Shown here one piece after another: positions 22,356-35,380 of a DNA stretch of 64,000 nt (positions within the stretch are counted from its first letter, which is position 1; every line of letters starts with the position of its first letter). The position numbers and the translations under genes were made by a program. The DNA is taken from NCBI RefSeq assembly GCF_043641665.1, contig NC_092182.1:11470956-11534955 (forward strand). The letters run 5' to 3'. Origin of the DNA: Enoplosus armatus (Eukaryota > Chordata > Actinopteri > Centrarchiformes > Enoplosidae). The notes below the pieces were generated by a model. It was not told where the DNA came from, did no database searches, and saw nothing but the letters and a program-made list of their open reading frames with translations.

Positions 22356-23287
22356 AAACCCAAAAATATGATGATCTAATACAGTGCTTAAAATAGAGTA
22401 GGTCATTTCATCCAACAATACACACAAAGACACACTGTTTATAATATAATTAAAAGTTGGGGTGTCCAGTTTTACGTCATGGAGTGTTTTGAGTTTTCAG
22501 ATTGCCACTCACCAGTTTAAAGTGTGCTAATCACTGAAATCCCCTGAAAAACCAGCAGACTCTCATCCCTCCACTGCACATGGCGCCATGTTTTAAAGGG
22601 AGGGAAATGAAACTACTTGTGAGGGAGCTGGATAGCATCCCCCTCACTAAGGTGAAAAAGGACACACTTGTACATTGACTGTGTGAAGTTCAACAAGACA
22701 AACCAGACTAATAGGAATTTTTTTTGTTATGTCGTGCTTTTATTTTGGGAACCCTACTAATCGCTTTCTCTCTGTGAGGTCTGCTTCCGGGCTAAAGTAG
22801 TTTGATGCACTGTGGATGTGCGGTATCTTGCTGTCAAAATATACAACATGAATACTGTCGTCACACTGAACAGTCTGTAAACATCAAATGTTTTGTTGGA
22901 CATATTTTATGTGTCAAACATTTCTGTCATGTGTTTTTCAACAGTGTTCAGTTTTTGAATAGACTATCACCTACAAATACAAACACTCGAGCATTTCTTT
23001 GGGAATGGTTTAGAGAAAACCAACACACACAAAAACGGGAGGGAGTCGTCCCTACCCTGAAGGCATTTTTTCCCCAGTACTTTAAGTCAAGTGTCACCAA
23101 AGACAATACAATCACATCACACTGACAGTTTGTATAAAAGCATGAATGTCTCAATATGAAATATTAACTCAAAAATACTATGAACTCAATGACAGTCAGT
23201 CCACAATAATCCAAATTCACCCAGATGATAATGAATGAATTACAAAAAGGCATACAAATTGGACAACATGTGAAAAATGTACTTACT

Positions 23288-23500
23288 TAATGAGAAAAAA
23301 AGGTCAAAAACCAAAGAGTGAAAACTTCCCCTCAGAATTCCCGACTTGAATGGAAATGCACAAACCCTGAGCAGTGTAGAGTCTGGACAGGAATGAGAGC
23401 CTTGCCCACTAAGAAAGCACTGCCCGCTGAAGAGGAGTGGCCTCATACAGAGAGAGGGCTGAACACTTGAGTCAGTATCATATAACTCAGCGCTCTCGTC
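23288..23500 (-). other. Possible alternative 5' exon of inava
   Basis: The minus strand has a donor-like TTAA|GTAAGTAC at about 23,287-23,288, preceded by a relatively GC-rich stretch. It lies in the right place and orientation to splice to the inava acceptor at 20,990. There is no further support. Confidence 0.15.
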
Positions 23501-23714
23501 TGACTTTGAAACTGTGTCAACAACAATGACCAAGATGCTGAGAAATTACAATTCACTTTACTCGCTTATCAGTGTCCTAATAGATGGGTGGTTGCAACCT
23601 GAGCAATATGTGTGTCCCATTACAAAAGCACCATTACACCACAGTGTAACAAAGATCAAGGGCCCAGGAGAAACACATGAGCAACAACACTTAAGCTATG
23701 ATGTCACTCTTTTA

Positions 23715-24026
23715 GAGCTAAACCTATTAGTCGATTAATCAATTGGTTGATACAGGCAACAGGTTTGTCAATCGATTAATCAAGTTTTTTTTAAAGCAAA
23801 AATGTGCTGCAGCTTCTCAAATATGACGATTTCCTCCTTTTCTTTATGTTATATGATGGTAAATTGAATATCTTTGGGTTGTGAACTGTCTTTCTGGACC
23901 AAACAAGCAATTTGAAGACATCACCTTCCAATGTTGATACTTGTGTACTTTATGGACAAACCCGACTAATAGAAAATTATTTGACATTGATTAATAATGA
24001 AGATATTAATTTATTGCAGCCCTAGT
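23715..24026 (-). repeat. MITE-like CGATTAATC family, copy 3
   Basis: Reads 'attagtcgattaatcaattg' at one end and 'tttattgcagccctag' at the other, with 'tttctggaccaaacaagcaa' inside; the reverse orientation of the 20,196 copy. Confidence 0.75.
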
Positions 24027-24984
24027 CAGTTTATCCACATGATATCAGTAACCAACAACTTTTATCAGTTCAACTCTGTTTTTTACCTGTCTGTTTCTGG
24101 GCCCAGGTTTGTGAGACAACTTGCAAGATGACTTACTTTCAAGCATAAATATATAAAGCCAGAAATCATGCATTCGTCAGTGGTTATAGGTGAGTCTTTG
24201 ACTTAATAATTGACTGTTGACGACTCTCTCACACTCTTGACCTCCTCTGTTTTCTTATGATGACAACAATAAACTGTAAGTGAGAAAGTTCAAAGATCAA
24301 AAATCTGGTCAATGCATTTCTACTGCCATCTCCTGGTTGTTCAAAGGGCCAATAAAAATGGGTAACCAATTATGAACATACAAATTTACTAGCCTAGATT
24401 TGCAAATAGACCATCTAAACTTCACCACTTCTCTTCCAACCTCCAGACTACCAGTGCCAACACCAAGTGCCTTTTGTGGCCTGCCATTTTTGCCTCCATT
24501 AAAAAAAGAGGGAAACACATGGTGGTGGGAGAGTCTGCATGATTTACAGAGACCCGGAGGCAGCACCTGCTCTGTAACTGCATGGCTCACATTCATTCTG
24601 AATCTCAATATTCATTTTGGCTTTCCAGGAATGTCGGTGCTCAGACACTCTGGAAAAAGGTCCCGCATTTCCCAGACACCCAAGAATCAGATCTCAAGTG
24701 ACACGGCACCGAGAAAGCAGCAGATATTTGGTTCAGTAACTTCTACATTTAGGTTTCACAGTGTGAGCACAACCGGGCACATTTCACAGATGCCTTCACG
24801 TTTGGCATCGACAATGCAGTCAAGTATTATATCTGATGTCTTGCATGATGCTGTATTTATTTGGTTATAGTCAACATCTTAGCTGGCCAATATTGTGTGC
24901 TTATGTCGGTTTATCACAGATCAGTGACAAGTTGACAACATACATGTGAGCGCTGGCAGCCTATAGCAAAATACCAGCTAACAA

Positions 24985-25190
24985 CCACCTCCATTAAAGC
25001 TCGACCAGTAAATCAGCCACGCCGATAGATCGATCGGTATTGGCATATATGTCAGCTGATAAATGACAAGAAACTGAAGTACAGAAATGCCAAATGATAT
25101 GTTTTGAAACTTAGTTTTGAAAGTAGTGACAAGTTTATTTTTCAACTTGGTCGCAATTGTTGAAAAAACCTTCACTAGAATGTCAAAGAA
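24985..25190. repeat. Fragment of an ATCGATCGGTATTGGCATAT-type repeat
   Basis: 'taaagctcgaccagtaaatc', 'gatagatcgatcggtattgg' and 'catatatgtcagctgataa' resemble a common fish MITE containing TATCGGCCGATATTGG words; one diverged copy. Confidence 0.5.
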
Positions 25191-25276
25191 CAAAATACAC
25201 TCAGTTGTCAGTTAATTACGTGTAGATAAAACCAATCTGATCTAATACAACAGTTTTCGACTATATGGTCATTTTA

Positions 25277-25440
25277 GAGGATGTAGTTTGTGGTGCTGTT
25301 GAATTGTACTGTGTTATACTGACAGGTGTTTCTAATGTTTTGTCCACCCCATTTATATCAATGAGGGTAGGCTATATGCAGACACACCTCTCTGCGTAAT
25401 GCAATACAATTCAACAGCAGCACAAAGTACATTCTCCATG
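25277..25440. repeat. Palindromic MITE-like element, about 55-bp inverted arms
   Basis: The left arm 'tgtggtgctgttgaattgta' pairs with the right arm 'caatacaattcaacagcagc'. The similarity extends over about 50 bp on each side, and the centre contains 'tgttttgtccaccccattta'. Confidence 0.7.
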
Positions 25441-25449
25441 ATGATCATG

Positions 25450-27690
25450 AGGGATATCACCTGCCAGCGACCAGCACCTGTATGGTTAAGAGTATAAACG
25501 AGCAGCAGCGTCTTGTGTAATCAGGCTGCAAACCAAGCAAGTGTGATAACCTGAAATCAGATATAAGGGAAGTGCAGTCATGCAAATGAATAATAATCTC
25601 TTCTGGTCATGGGAAAATACAGTTAAGAGGTTACACCAACACTAATTCCATCAGTATTATAGCTACTTTCCTGAGATGGAGCTGAGAAAAAAGCTCAGAC
25701 ACATTTTAAGTGTGACACTTCAGAGTTGGAAGGAAAGCAGTTTTACCACAATTTTCCTCTTTCAATAATGTAATTACAGTTAAGCCCATCATGCCTGATG
25801 TGAAGACTAGTTAAACAACTTCCACCTACAGACACTCGTCCAGTGTTTAAGTAGCCAGTTGGTGGATGTCATGGGTAGTTTATATAAACCAGGGGTCACA
25901 GAGAGACAGAGAGGGGGCTTTGTGTATGCGACACGGCAGCTGGTAAAACAAATTCTTTAAATATTCTTGAGTCCTTTTATAAGTGTATGGCTAGACTGCT
26001 GCTGCCAGTGTGTAGAGCCATCAGCTGCCAGGGGATCACACATTTTCCCCCTCAGTATTTTGCAGCTTGGTTCTTCCACCAGGTGCTAATAGATCATTTT
26101 GCTCTAATGATGTTTAAATCAAGATGGCGTCATAAAAAAGTGCTATAAAGTTACACTAATGCAGTACAAATCCTAAAGCTTTAAAAAGGCGAACAATGCA
26201 ACTCTTGGAGCAGCTGGGTTCCCTCCCACCTCTCTCTCTCTGCCTGCAGCCAGCTTTAGGTTTTATGTTGCCTAAAGGCTCTAATTGACTATAATAAAGA
26301 TGTGAAAAAATACGACATGTATCTCAAATGAGCAGGCGTGCAAAAGTGGCACGTCTGATGTGGATTACTGAATTAGAAGTTTGCGCACCACCATGTAAAT
26401 CAAGGTCTCTTCTAAACTGTGGCCAAGCCCATCGACTGTGGCTGAGAGCGAACAAGCTTAAACACATCAACACCACTTCACACAGAGAGAGACATTTATA
26501 CCTAAAGCTCCTCTTAAGTAGCTTTAAATAGGAAAAGTCTGATTGTACCACACTGTCGGACAGTACTGAACTGTATATTCTGTATCAGCTTGTTGGAGCT
26601 CTTTATGAGGTTTACAATAAGTGAAATATTCAAACCAAGAGGTTTTTTATGGCTGTACCATCAAATTAATGTATTCAAGATTCAAGTTTTGTGCACTTCA
26701 TACAAATTTCTCCAAAATGTAACCTGACATATTTGATAACTCTGGAAACTAGAATTCAAAATAAAGTTGTGAGTTTGAACAAAGTTTGGCTGCACAGCAT
26801 GAGTTTGTAATGATGGTCCCACCAGTAGGTCAGTGAGGTTTCAGGGGGTTAAGCCACCTCTGTCCTCTTGCCCCCTGGCCAACGCTCAGGAATGTGTAGA
26901 CAGCAGAAATATTTCAATGCACAGAAATCACAAACTAACTAATGGGACTACTGTGCTGGAGAAACACTTCATAGACATTAAAGTATGAAAACAAATCAAA
27001 GTCAGTCACAAATCAAAGTTTTCACTTTCTGTAAATTATGTGTCAACTTCATTAGCTAGGCATACTGTTACTACCATCATATAACAATACTGAGTGTGAA
27101 TACGTGCAAGACAGCATCAAGCAGCCCTGTAACTTGAATTACATTGTTCTTCTTTAAAAAGCTGTGTTTCTGTTGAAAGAGGATGTTGAAAGCACATAAC
27201 TTCTCTGCCGATCAGTGCAGTCATATATTTATACAGTTTATGTTACACCTTTAAACTTTGGTTCCCTTTTACAAACTCATGACACATCCATCAACAGGTC
27301 AGAGACTGTCCGTGAGACCCAGCCTTACTATGGAAAGAAAGAATAAAGAAGATGTAACAACTAAGAAACCTTCTATTTCAGAGGTTTACCTCAATGTTAA
27401 AGTTAAAAGTACTGGGTAGGTAGGTAACTTCATAAAAAAAAAAAAAAAAAAAAAGGTACCTTGTGGTATTTCTTCATCCATTTCATCCACCCGCTAAATC
27501 AGCTTCATAAAGCTGCAGGGCCTCGGCTTTAAAGACTCTCAAAGTTTAGAAACTCGCTTTAGTTGTGAGCTTTTCCCAAACCTTTAACTATCCGCTCCCA
27601 AATACTTCAAATGGACAATGAGTTCAGTAGCATTAAGAAACAACCCATTACGCACATGCATACAAAACGTCCATAATGGCATTGCTTTTT
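25450..27690. other. inava upstream intron/intergenic, no gene seen
   Basis: No coding exon or RNA gene recognised. An A-run of about 21 nt lies at 27,434-27,454. Confidence 0.45.
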
Positions 27691-27698
27691 GCTCTTAC

Positions 27699-27930
27699 CT
27701 TAGTAGCTTGTTAGCTAGCTAGCATCGTGCCTCATCTGTATCCATACAATCTGCTCTCCATTGGCTCCCAGATTAGAGCTGGAAGTTTATTTCTATTTAC
27801 ATTGACAAAAGAGCAAGAAAACAAAACTAAGTCCTCAGGTTGGGTCTCTGTGGTCTAAACGAGAGGATAAATCACAGCACAAATGTTAAAATAATCCGTT
27901 ACTACCCAAACGTAACTTTTGCTGGAGAGG
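27699..27930 (-). other. inava: Candidate inava first (noncoding) exon and CpG-containing promoter
   Basis: A strong minus-strand donor CTAAG|GTAAGAGC (27,697-27,699) lies below a CG-richer stretch at 27,900-28,150 (for example CGCGTTTCCGACACGCGGCG). Together they fit a 5' UTR exon and promoter for inava, whose ATG exon needs an upstream exon. No transcript evidence; the upper limit is approximate. Confidence 0.35.
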
Positions 27931-28159
27931 CTAACGTTACTTCTTGAGCCCAGTAAAGTAAAGAAATGCTGTGCTGCCTTCAAGTGCTGTCGAACACATG
28001 ACCGAATTAACAACATCGAGTCTTTACCATGGTAACCGCGTTTCCGACACGCGGCGTATTAATGGACATGCATGTCAAGTTATGTTATCGGCGTCCATAA
28101 CAACATGGTGAAAGCGGTCGGTTCAACTCAATGTGGTCATTTAATGAATCCAACAAGGT

Positions 28160-31100
28160 ATTATTTAAGGCCCATGTCGTTGTTGTATTTCTACACTCTG
28201 TTCTTTTGCTTTTGGGATTTCTGCCGATGTGTCACTTGACTGCTATAACAAAACAATAGCCACCTTGCAAAGTAATCCTTCGATGGGTCGATTTGCTATT
28301 ATCGTCATTTAGTGGCACTTGAAAGGGCTTCAAGTTATATGTAGCACTATAGTTGTAGGAATCACGAGTTTAAAATGGGCTTGTGAACGCCGCATAGATC
28401 ATCCACTTCTCCGCTGCTGCGTGGGCGGTTTACCGGCAGTAAACCCCGTTTCATGGTTATTTAGCGGATCCTGACGTCAAAACCACATAATTGCTTCTCT
28501 GACATGACTAAAGGGAACTTGTTTATAACCAAAGAGGACAACATGTGTTGAAGTAGCCCAGAATGAGCGAAATATTCTTTTTGTTTCAGCCACTAGACGG
28601 CAGCAGTGCGTTACATAGACTTTTAATCCTGTAAACCACGTGATCTTCCACCGAAACACTGTGGGCCAGAGACCAACACATACTGTACTCTATGTGTATG
28701 TGCCCAAAAAAACTCTTTTGATACAGTTAGCAACTCTGAAATGCTGTTTACACTGTTTGTGTCTCAAACCTATTAACCCTGCAAAGGAATTAATAGGTAG
28801 GCCTAAAAAATTAAAGAATGAACAAAAATAAAAACAACCCACTGTAAGTTAAACAGATAAATGTGAAAAACAACACAAGAAGTAGCTCACTTTTACTAAA
28901 TAAATTCTAAATTATATGAGTAAATTGTAGCCCACTAAAATGATAATGGACCCAACTTTTCTCAGGTCAGAATTCAAACTGAGATCATGAGAACAAAATA
29001 AGCTGGATTGCTTTACAGACCCTATCTTTACCCTAACATGACTTGAAAAACCTACTTATGTTCATTATTAAAGCTGAATTTACTCACTGTGCATTACAAA
29101 CCAACATCCACTCAAATCAATCAACATTTCATGACAGATTTAATGACAGAGTGGCTTACGTGTCTTTGTTCATGGAAAAAGATGAAACTAACCATCACTA
29201 CTGTGTGTAAGTTATCTATAATGTGCAAAATATTTACATTCATAACAAATATATTTGTTCTGGTTTGTCAACACATATTCTTTGCTGTTAAACCACATGG
29301 GAGATTCTGATATAATATGTTTAAATTTGTTCATTTTAGTGTTTTCTTTTTTCAAAAAATAAAACACGTTAACTGCCCTGATTTGGTAATATTTACATTT
29401 CAATAAACTTACAATGCTATATAATATGTGAAACTGTTCAAATTAAAATCACATAATGTTTTGTCACAATGTGACTGTTGGAACTCCATATATACATCTC
29501 ATTTTAGATATTCTTCAGATGAACAGATGATCAAGTCCTCATCTAAAGGTAGACAAAGTCTGTTTTTCTTCAGTACTTCCTTGAGTTGAAGAGCCTCAGA
29601 ACAACAATCAACCACATCTGTCTCAGCGGTTTTATTTCCCAGGCAGTTAGTTGTTTTGAATACATGTGAAATCATGGTCCTTTGACACATTTTAATGGCT
29701 CTTTAAGGAAGAACGGTTCTTTGGAAAAACTATGTGCAATACTGAAAACACAGTTCACCTATGAATGACATCTGTGCCCAGATGGAGAAGTTTCCATACA
29801 AACCAAAGTCACGACCCTCTTCTGTCACTAGAGAAGAAGTCGTCTGTTCAAATGTCATCAAAGGTACCACATGTCAGGTTTTCTCACAGGACAGACAGAA
29901 ATGAAACATCTATTTTAAATATATTACTTTTCACCTTTCAACACGCACTTTTCTCAGCGAGCTGACTTTGTACAGATCAAGTGTATAGGAACAAGGAAAC
30001 CACAGCCAATCACCTGATCTGAGAGATGCAGCGTTGGCATGATCTCTGTGTGAACGTTCTGCATGTTGGTGGTTACTCAGTGAAATGTTAAATTCCACAA
30101 CCAATGTGCTACTTTAACTCTAAATTCAGTGCAGGTGTACGTTCAGCAGGGCAATATTGAAAAAACTCAGATATCACTAATGTGACAGTATCTTGTGCAT
30201 GCCCTTTTTCATCATGTTTAATCTAAACTTTGGTAAGTAAAATTTGTACTGGGAAAAGAAATACCAATAATATGAATATGGTAGTTACGCAGGGAAAAGC
30301 TTTCACTGATTATTTTTTACTTGGTTCAAAAATAGTGTCACCTAGCCATGATGCCACCTTAAAATAAAACTATGAACAACCAAATAAATGACAATTACAG
30401 GATAATAATAAATGCTAAAACATAATGTAACAGTAGCACGTTGCAAGAAGAGAACAGTCATTAAGTGGGAAAACTCCCTAATAATGTTAGCCGCACTACT
30501 ACATCTAAAGTTTGCTAATGTCAGCTAACATTAGCCACCATTAGCTGTGGTTATACCAGTCCAAGTATTACGCTTGTGGCAGCAAAAGTATGTTAAAGTG
30601 TGTTAAATTATTATGTATGAGTATGAGTGTTTTATCAATTATGAATTCAATTTTTCATTTCAGGAATGATGTGAAGGAATATGAGGGAATAATGTGTTAC
30701 AGAAGTTATATGGTGTGGCTTTAAAGACCAGAAAACCAGGAATATTTTTACCATAAAATATTATCAAGATCAAAATCTGATGTAACTATATTAATATAAC
30801 ATAAATATATCTCCAGCACCAGCTAAACCTGTAGGTTTATACATAACATTTGACAGTGATTTAATTGTCCCCCAAATAATTAGAAAACTACTTTTACAAG
30901 TTGAAGGCAAGTTCACGTATCGAGGAGGATGACTGATTTAGTTCCCCAAATTTGAGTTTTGTAATGAGAGGCCGACGACCACAGAAGAGAGAGCTGCAGT
31001 AGTGCTGTGAGAACCTGGAGCGTTTGTAGTCTCACCATTAACAGTGACAGAAACTGACTGACAGCTCACCCACTGGAAAAGTCTGACGAGACTGAGTGCC

Positions 31101-33900
31101 AAGGTCACACTTTCAGTTTGTGTGTACCAGACTGGCAGAATGACAGCCGTTAAATTCATTAAAGGAGTTTAAGTCTCAACAACTGACATAACTATTTTGC
31201 TGTTCACTGCGTAGAAATTCAGATATTACTTTCACAAACAAACAAAAAAGCAACAATAAAAGTGTATAGAAAGTATCAAATATATATTTAAAATGATTAG
31301 ATTTACAGTTCCTGTATTTTAAGAAGACATGTTCGATGAAATACTGTATCAGTGTACTGATAAGGTTGATCCAACATGAAGCCTGTCTGTGTTAAATTGG
31401 CTCTATTCTCTCTTGACCTTTAACATTACTATCACATCAACATTGAAGAAAATATTTTCATCAGGACACTAAAATAAATATTTAAAAAAACAGCTGCGTA
31501 AAAACGCAAAAATTAATCTGCACATATTAACATTATCTTTGTGAAATTCTGCCATTACTATAATCGCAGGTTTTTTTGGTTTGCACCCCGGCTCCTCATG
31601 TCTGCATGACTAAGTCATGACTTTGAGCAATTTACTAAACCTCAGAGCCGCCGGTGTCTGGCATTGCACTTCCCCTGCCAAGTGTGTGTGTTGGTGAATG
31701 TGATGCATATGAAGTGCTCTGTTCTCAGGTTGAAAGAGCAGTCCATGAACAGGTTCAACTGTACAACAAAGACAAAAATGAGAGTGAGAGTAAAGTAAAC
31801 TTTTGTCATGAATATAAAGTAAAGCTGGAAACAGATTCCTTTAAACTTGAAACTTAAAAGTTATCTAATTGGTAAAATTTAAAAATAGACAATGGAAAGC
31901 TCTGATGCTTTTATTTAAACTAAAAATCAATGTTTCTTCACCCTGACGGAGGCTGTTTTATGAAGCGCTGATGAGTTGACATAAATGCATCACAGTTATG
32001 AGTGTGCAGCAGTTATGAGTCGACACCTCACTGCAGGAGGTGTGTGTGTGTTTTCCCTCATTTTTTAAAATTAAAAAATTAAATCAAAAGCACTGAAAAA
32101 TAATACTACATATGTAACCACTTCAAAGAGAGATACATGTAAAATGATCCTCATTTGTCTACTAGACTACAACAGATCCTGTTCTGTAACAACAATAAAA
32201 TACTGATCATCTGCATGACTGCTGTTTATTTTAAACTTGATACCAAACACGGCGGTGTTTGTGATAGTGTTGAAACAGTGTTGTGAGAAAAAGCGCACAC
32301 TTAGTCTGTGAAACAACTTTGTCAAGCAGGAGAGGTGAATTCCTGACCCCCTGCACCCACAGCCTGGCACCTAACCTGGTTTTCACTTCTGGGACTGAAA
32401 AACGAGGGGGCACACATGAACATTTGAACTTTCGAATATCTGACTTCCCTGTAACACTGATGTGAATACCTTTGGTTTCTCAGAAGCTACATTTAGCTGT
32501 GAGAAGTGCCTGATGCCTGAGTGACTTTGTTATCAGACAGTTCTTATAAAGAGATCTGGGCCGAGTTTGTTTGCATACACATATTTTGAATGTGGCCTTC
32601 CTCTCAAGAAACATTGCAGATGTCAGATCTGAGCTGCCAGGTGTTTTCTTGCTTGTTGAGGCCTGGGAACTTTTTTTTTGTTGGTATACCTTATGTAGAA
32701 TTTCGCCAAGTGAGACCCTTTTCATATTTTGAAGCATTTTCCGATTGCATGTGAGAATATCTACCATCTTCCACTGAATTGGCTGTTGTTTTTTGTTGCA
32801 GTCAAAAAGGCTGATTTTAGATTGCCAGTTCAGTGTCTCCTTGCATGAAGATAATCAATAAGATAAAAGAAATAAGCTACATTGGCTTCATCAGGGAAGT
32901 ACAGCTTTGGAAATACCATGAAACTTGCAAAACATTTTGTCATTGTTTCTTGGCATTTTCTAAAAAAACATTTGACATTCTCCTCTTATTTTTGCAAAGC
33001 AGTGTGTACGGTTCATTGCAGATTGTTCCTACAATATCCTCCAGTACTTCATCCCGTCCCCATATAACATTAAAGAGAGAACCAACATATCCATATATCT
33101 CCTCAAAACAACACACGGGGGGGCATAATCTTATTACTGCATTATCTTATTCTAATCACAAAGCAAAATATATCCTTTGGATAGCCAGTGCTGATATTAT
33201 TTTGGTGCATTATTGCATTATCACACCAACAAAGGACACTGCATATACTGAATTCACTCCATTAGGGAACTGCATAAAATGTAACGAGTCCCTACATTGT
33301 CTTCACAATAGACAATACAGAACATTGTTTCAGCTGTCAGTTACAAGCAACTACAGCTTAGGGGTAATGACAAAATTGAATTTAATAATGCTGCCAACAT
33401 GTTTGCAATTAAAGTTCAATTTCTAAATCTCCCTGAACTTGACTAACATGACCTGATCTTTTTGTTACATTATTTCAAGATTCAAACATAGATAGTTGGA
33501 TTCTAATTATTGACATATTGACTTTTGTCTTTAATATTATAATACAATTAAATCACATTATCATATTGCAACACAGTAAATCATGATCATAAATTCTGTC
33601 ATCCTGAATGAATAGTGCTTTCTTTGGCAGATTTTTTTCTAAGGTAATATCTCATCATCATTAAAAAATGCAATCACCAATAAAACAACTAGAAAATTTT
33701 AAGTTAAGTTACAAAAATGTTTTTTTTTTGCCTTTATTTTTTAAATGTAACTTCATCACAACAATATAAACATTGCATAAAACATTATTAATGCACCACA
33801 CACGTTATAATAGAGACATAATTAAACTCTTCAGTATATCAAAAAATAACAAAGCATGCAGAAAAAAATATCAGTTATGTTACACATTTTAGAATGATAT
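28160..33900. other. Intergenic, inava promoter to gpr25, no gene seen
   Basis: AT-rich; several open frames are present but none resembles a known protein. The longest (32,833-33,426) begins with GTG and has no splice or codon support. A CTCF-like word lies at 28,590-28,603. Confidence 0.45.
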
Positions 33901-34024
33901 TTACACCTGTACACTGATACACTTGTACTCTACTAATGCTGAAAAAAAGGAAAACAGTGGATGCTCACTCTTATATCAACACTGCTGGACCATATGGTAT
34001 ACTATAAGCAGTATTAAGAGCATG

Positions 34025-34030
34025 TTTATT
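34025..34030 (-). terminator. gpr25: Candidate polyadenylation signal of gpr25
   Basis: AATAAA on the minus strand, about 230 nt past the gpr25 stop. Confidence 0.35.
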
Positions 34031-34258
34031 ATTTGTAGAATAAAGGAAATAAATGACAAAATAAAATGCACAGAGGAATCTTTTCTTGCCACGTATCTGG
34101 TTTTGCTCAATATTGAAACGCCCTATGAGAGAAATGTGCACAAATTCTCTCATTACCGATATGAGCAGGACAAGTTGTCACAAAGATGCTATTTAAGGAT
34201 TATAAAACAATACGTTTACTACCTTCACAGTTAGAGATAAGAGTTGTGTCTTCTCCTC

Positions 34259-35380
34259 CTACTCAGACACCTGAGGCTGAGTTCTCCCACCAGCTGTCCC
34301 AAAGCTCTCCGTGGTGCCAGCGTTGGTGAATGAAGCCGAAGAGTTGAAGCTCTGCAGCATCTTTGGCTTTCCTATGCAGCTCTTGTAGAGGAACTCGGCC
34401 CGTTGTCTGAAGTGATGGTCCAGGAAAAAGTAAATGGCCGGATTCACGCAGCTGTTGAGGAAGGCCAGGCAGCACGAGATGATGAGCCCGTTTCTTTGCC
34501 AAGACTGAGCATCACAACTCAGATCAGCGTTTGAGAGCTGCGAGCCAATTATGATGACTTTGAAAATGTTGAAAGGGAGCCAGGACACCACAAAGACCAC
34601 TACGATGGAGAGGACCATCTTGAGGGAGTGTCTGCGGCGGGCTTCAGCTCGAGGATTGGCAGCAGCAACACAGTGCTTGTTGAGATGCACGACTATGGTG
34701 CCATAGCAGAGCACGATGACTAACACCGGGAAGACGAAGGTGAGCAACGCCATGGTCAGGCTCAGGCCAAGAAAAAAAGGCGAGTTGTTGTCCTCCACGC
34801 AGGACAGGCCATCAACGGACTTCTCCACTCTGCGGTACACCAGGGACGGGATGCCGAGCACCAGGGAGCTCAACCAGACCCCAGCACAGGTGGCACGGAT
34901 GCACCGGCTGCTCCTGAGGTACCTGGAGTCCATCAGCTTCACCACAGCCAGGTAGCGATCGACACTCATGCAGGTGAGGAAGAAGATGTTGGAGAAGCGG
35001 TTCACAGCAATGATGTAGCTGCTCAGCTTGCACAGCAGGTCCCCGGCTTGCCCAAAGTCCCAGTAGCCGTTCTGGCTGGCAGAGATGGCCCACAGAGGCA
35101 GCGTGAGGACGAAGACGAGGTCGGCCAGGGCCAGGTTGACGACAAACGTGTCCACCAGGCGCCCACCTCTCTTGCCTTTCCTGCCCACGACTGAGATCAC
35201 AAACAGGTTGCCAAGAAAGCCTGTGATGAAGATGAGGTAATAGAGGACGGGCAGGAAGATGTGGGAGCCATGGAGGTGTGAGCCGATACAACCCACTGTG
35301 ATGTTAAAATAAAAAGATTCATCGCCAGTGTAGTTGTAGTCGTAGTACTCAGAAAATGGATAATCAGTGTAGGCGTCCAT
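34259..35380 (-). CDS. gpr25: G protein-coupled receptor 25 (single coding exon, 373 aa)
   Basis: An uninterrupted class A GPCR frame. The start chosen is ATG at 35,378-35,380 (MDAYTDYPF), which gives a family-like length; an upstream in-frame ATG adds 22 unlikely residues. Seen: N-glycosylation sequons at N16 and N26; a Tyr/Asp/Glu-rich N-terminus; N58 (1.50), D87 (2.50), C117 (3.25), DRY at 141-143, SWLPFN in helix 6, and NPAIY at 313-317; then a Ser/Thr-rich tail. The segments RLVDTFVVNLALADLVFVLTLPLW and SVDRYLAVVKLMDSR match GPR25 better than GPR15. Its position next to inava also matches the human gene order. Family knowledge: expressed on lymphocytes; CXCL17 has been proposed as a ligand in mammals. 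An orthologous ligand in this fish is not shown. Confidence 0.94.
   Translation of the reverse strand: MDAYTDYPFSEYYDYNYTGDESFYFNITVGCIGSHLHGSHIFLPVLYYLIFITGFLGNLFVISVVGRKGKRGGRLVDTFVVNLALADLVFVLTLPLWAISASQNGYWDFGQAGDLLCKLSSYIIAVNRFSNIFFLTCMSVDRYLAVVKLMDSRYLRSSRCIRATCAGVWLSSLVLGIPSLVYRRVEKSVDGLSCVEDNNSPFFLGLSLTMALLTFVFPVLVIVLCYGTIVVHLNKHCVAAANPRAEARRRHSLKMVLSIVVVFVVSWLPFNIFKVIIIGSQLSNADLSCDAQSWQRNGLIISCCLAFLNSCVNPAIYFFLDHHFRQRAEFLYKSCIGKPKMLQSFNSSASFTNAGTTESFGTAGGRTQPQVSE

Noticed and set aside
24400..24870. 156-codon open frame on the plus strand
   Set aside because: It starts at TTG, and there is no recognisable protein family or splice support; it overlaps AT-rich upstream intron sequence of inava.
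32833..33426. 197-codon open frame on the plus strand
   Set aside because: It begins with GTG, has no recognisable domain, and lies in AT-rich DNA between inava and gpr25; more likely chance.
34812..35291. 159-codon frame inside gpr25 in another frame
   Set aside because: Shadow of the GPCR frame, which carries DRY, NPxxY and all seven helices.
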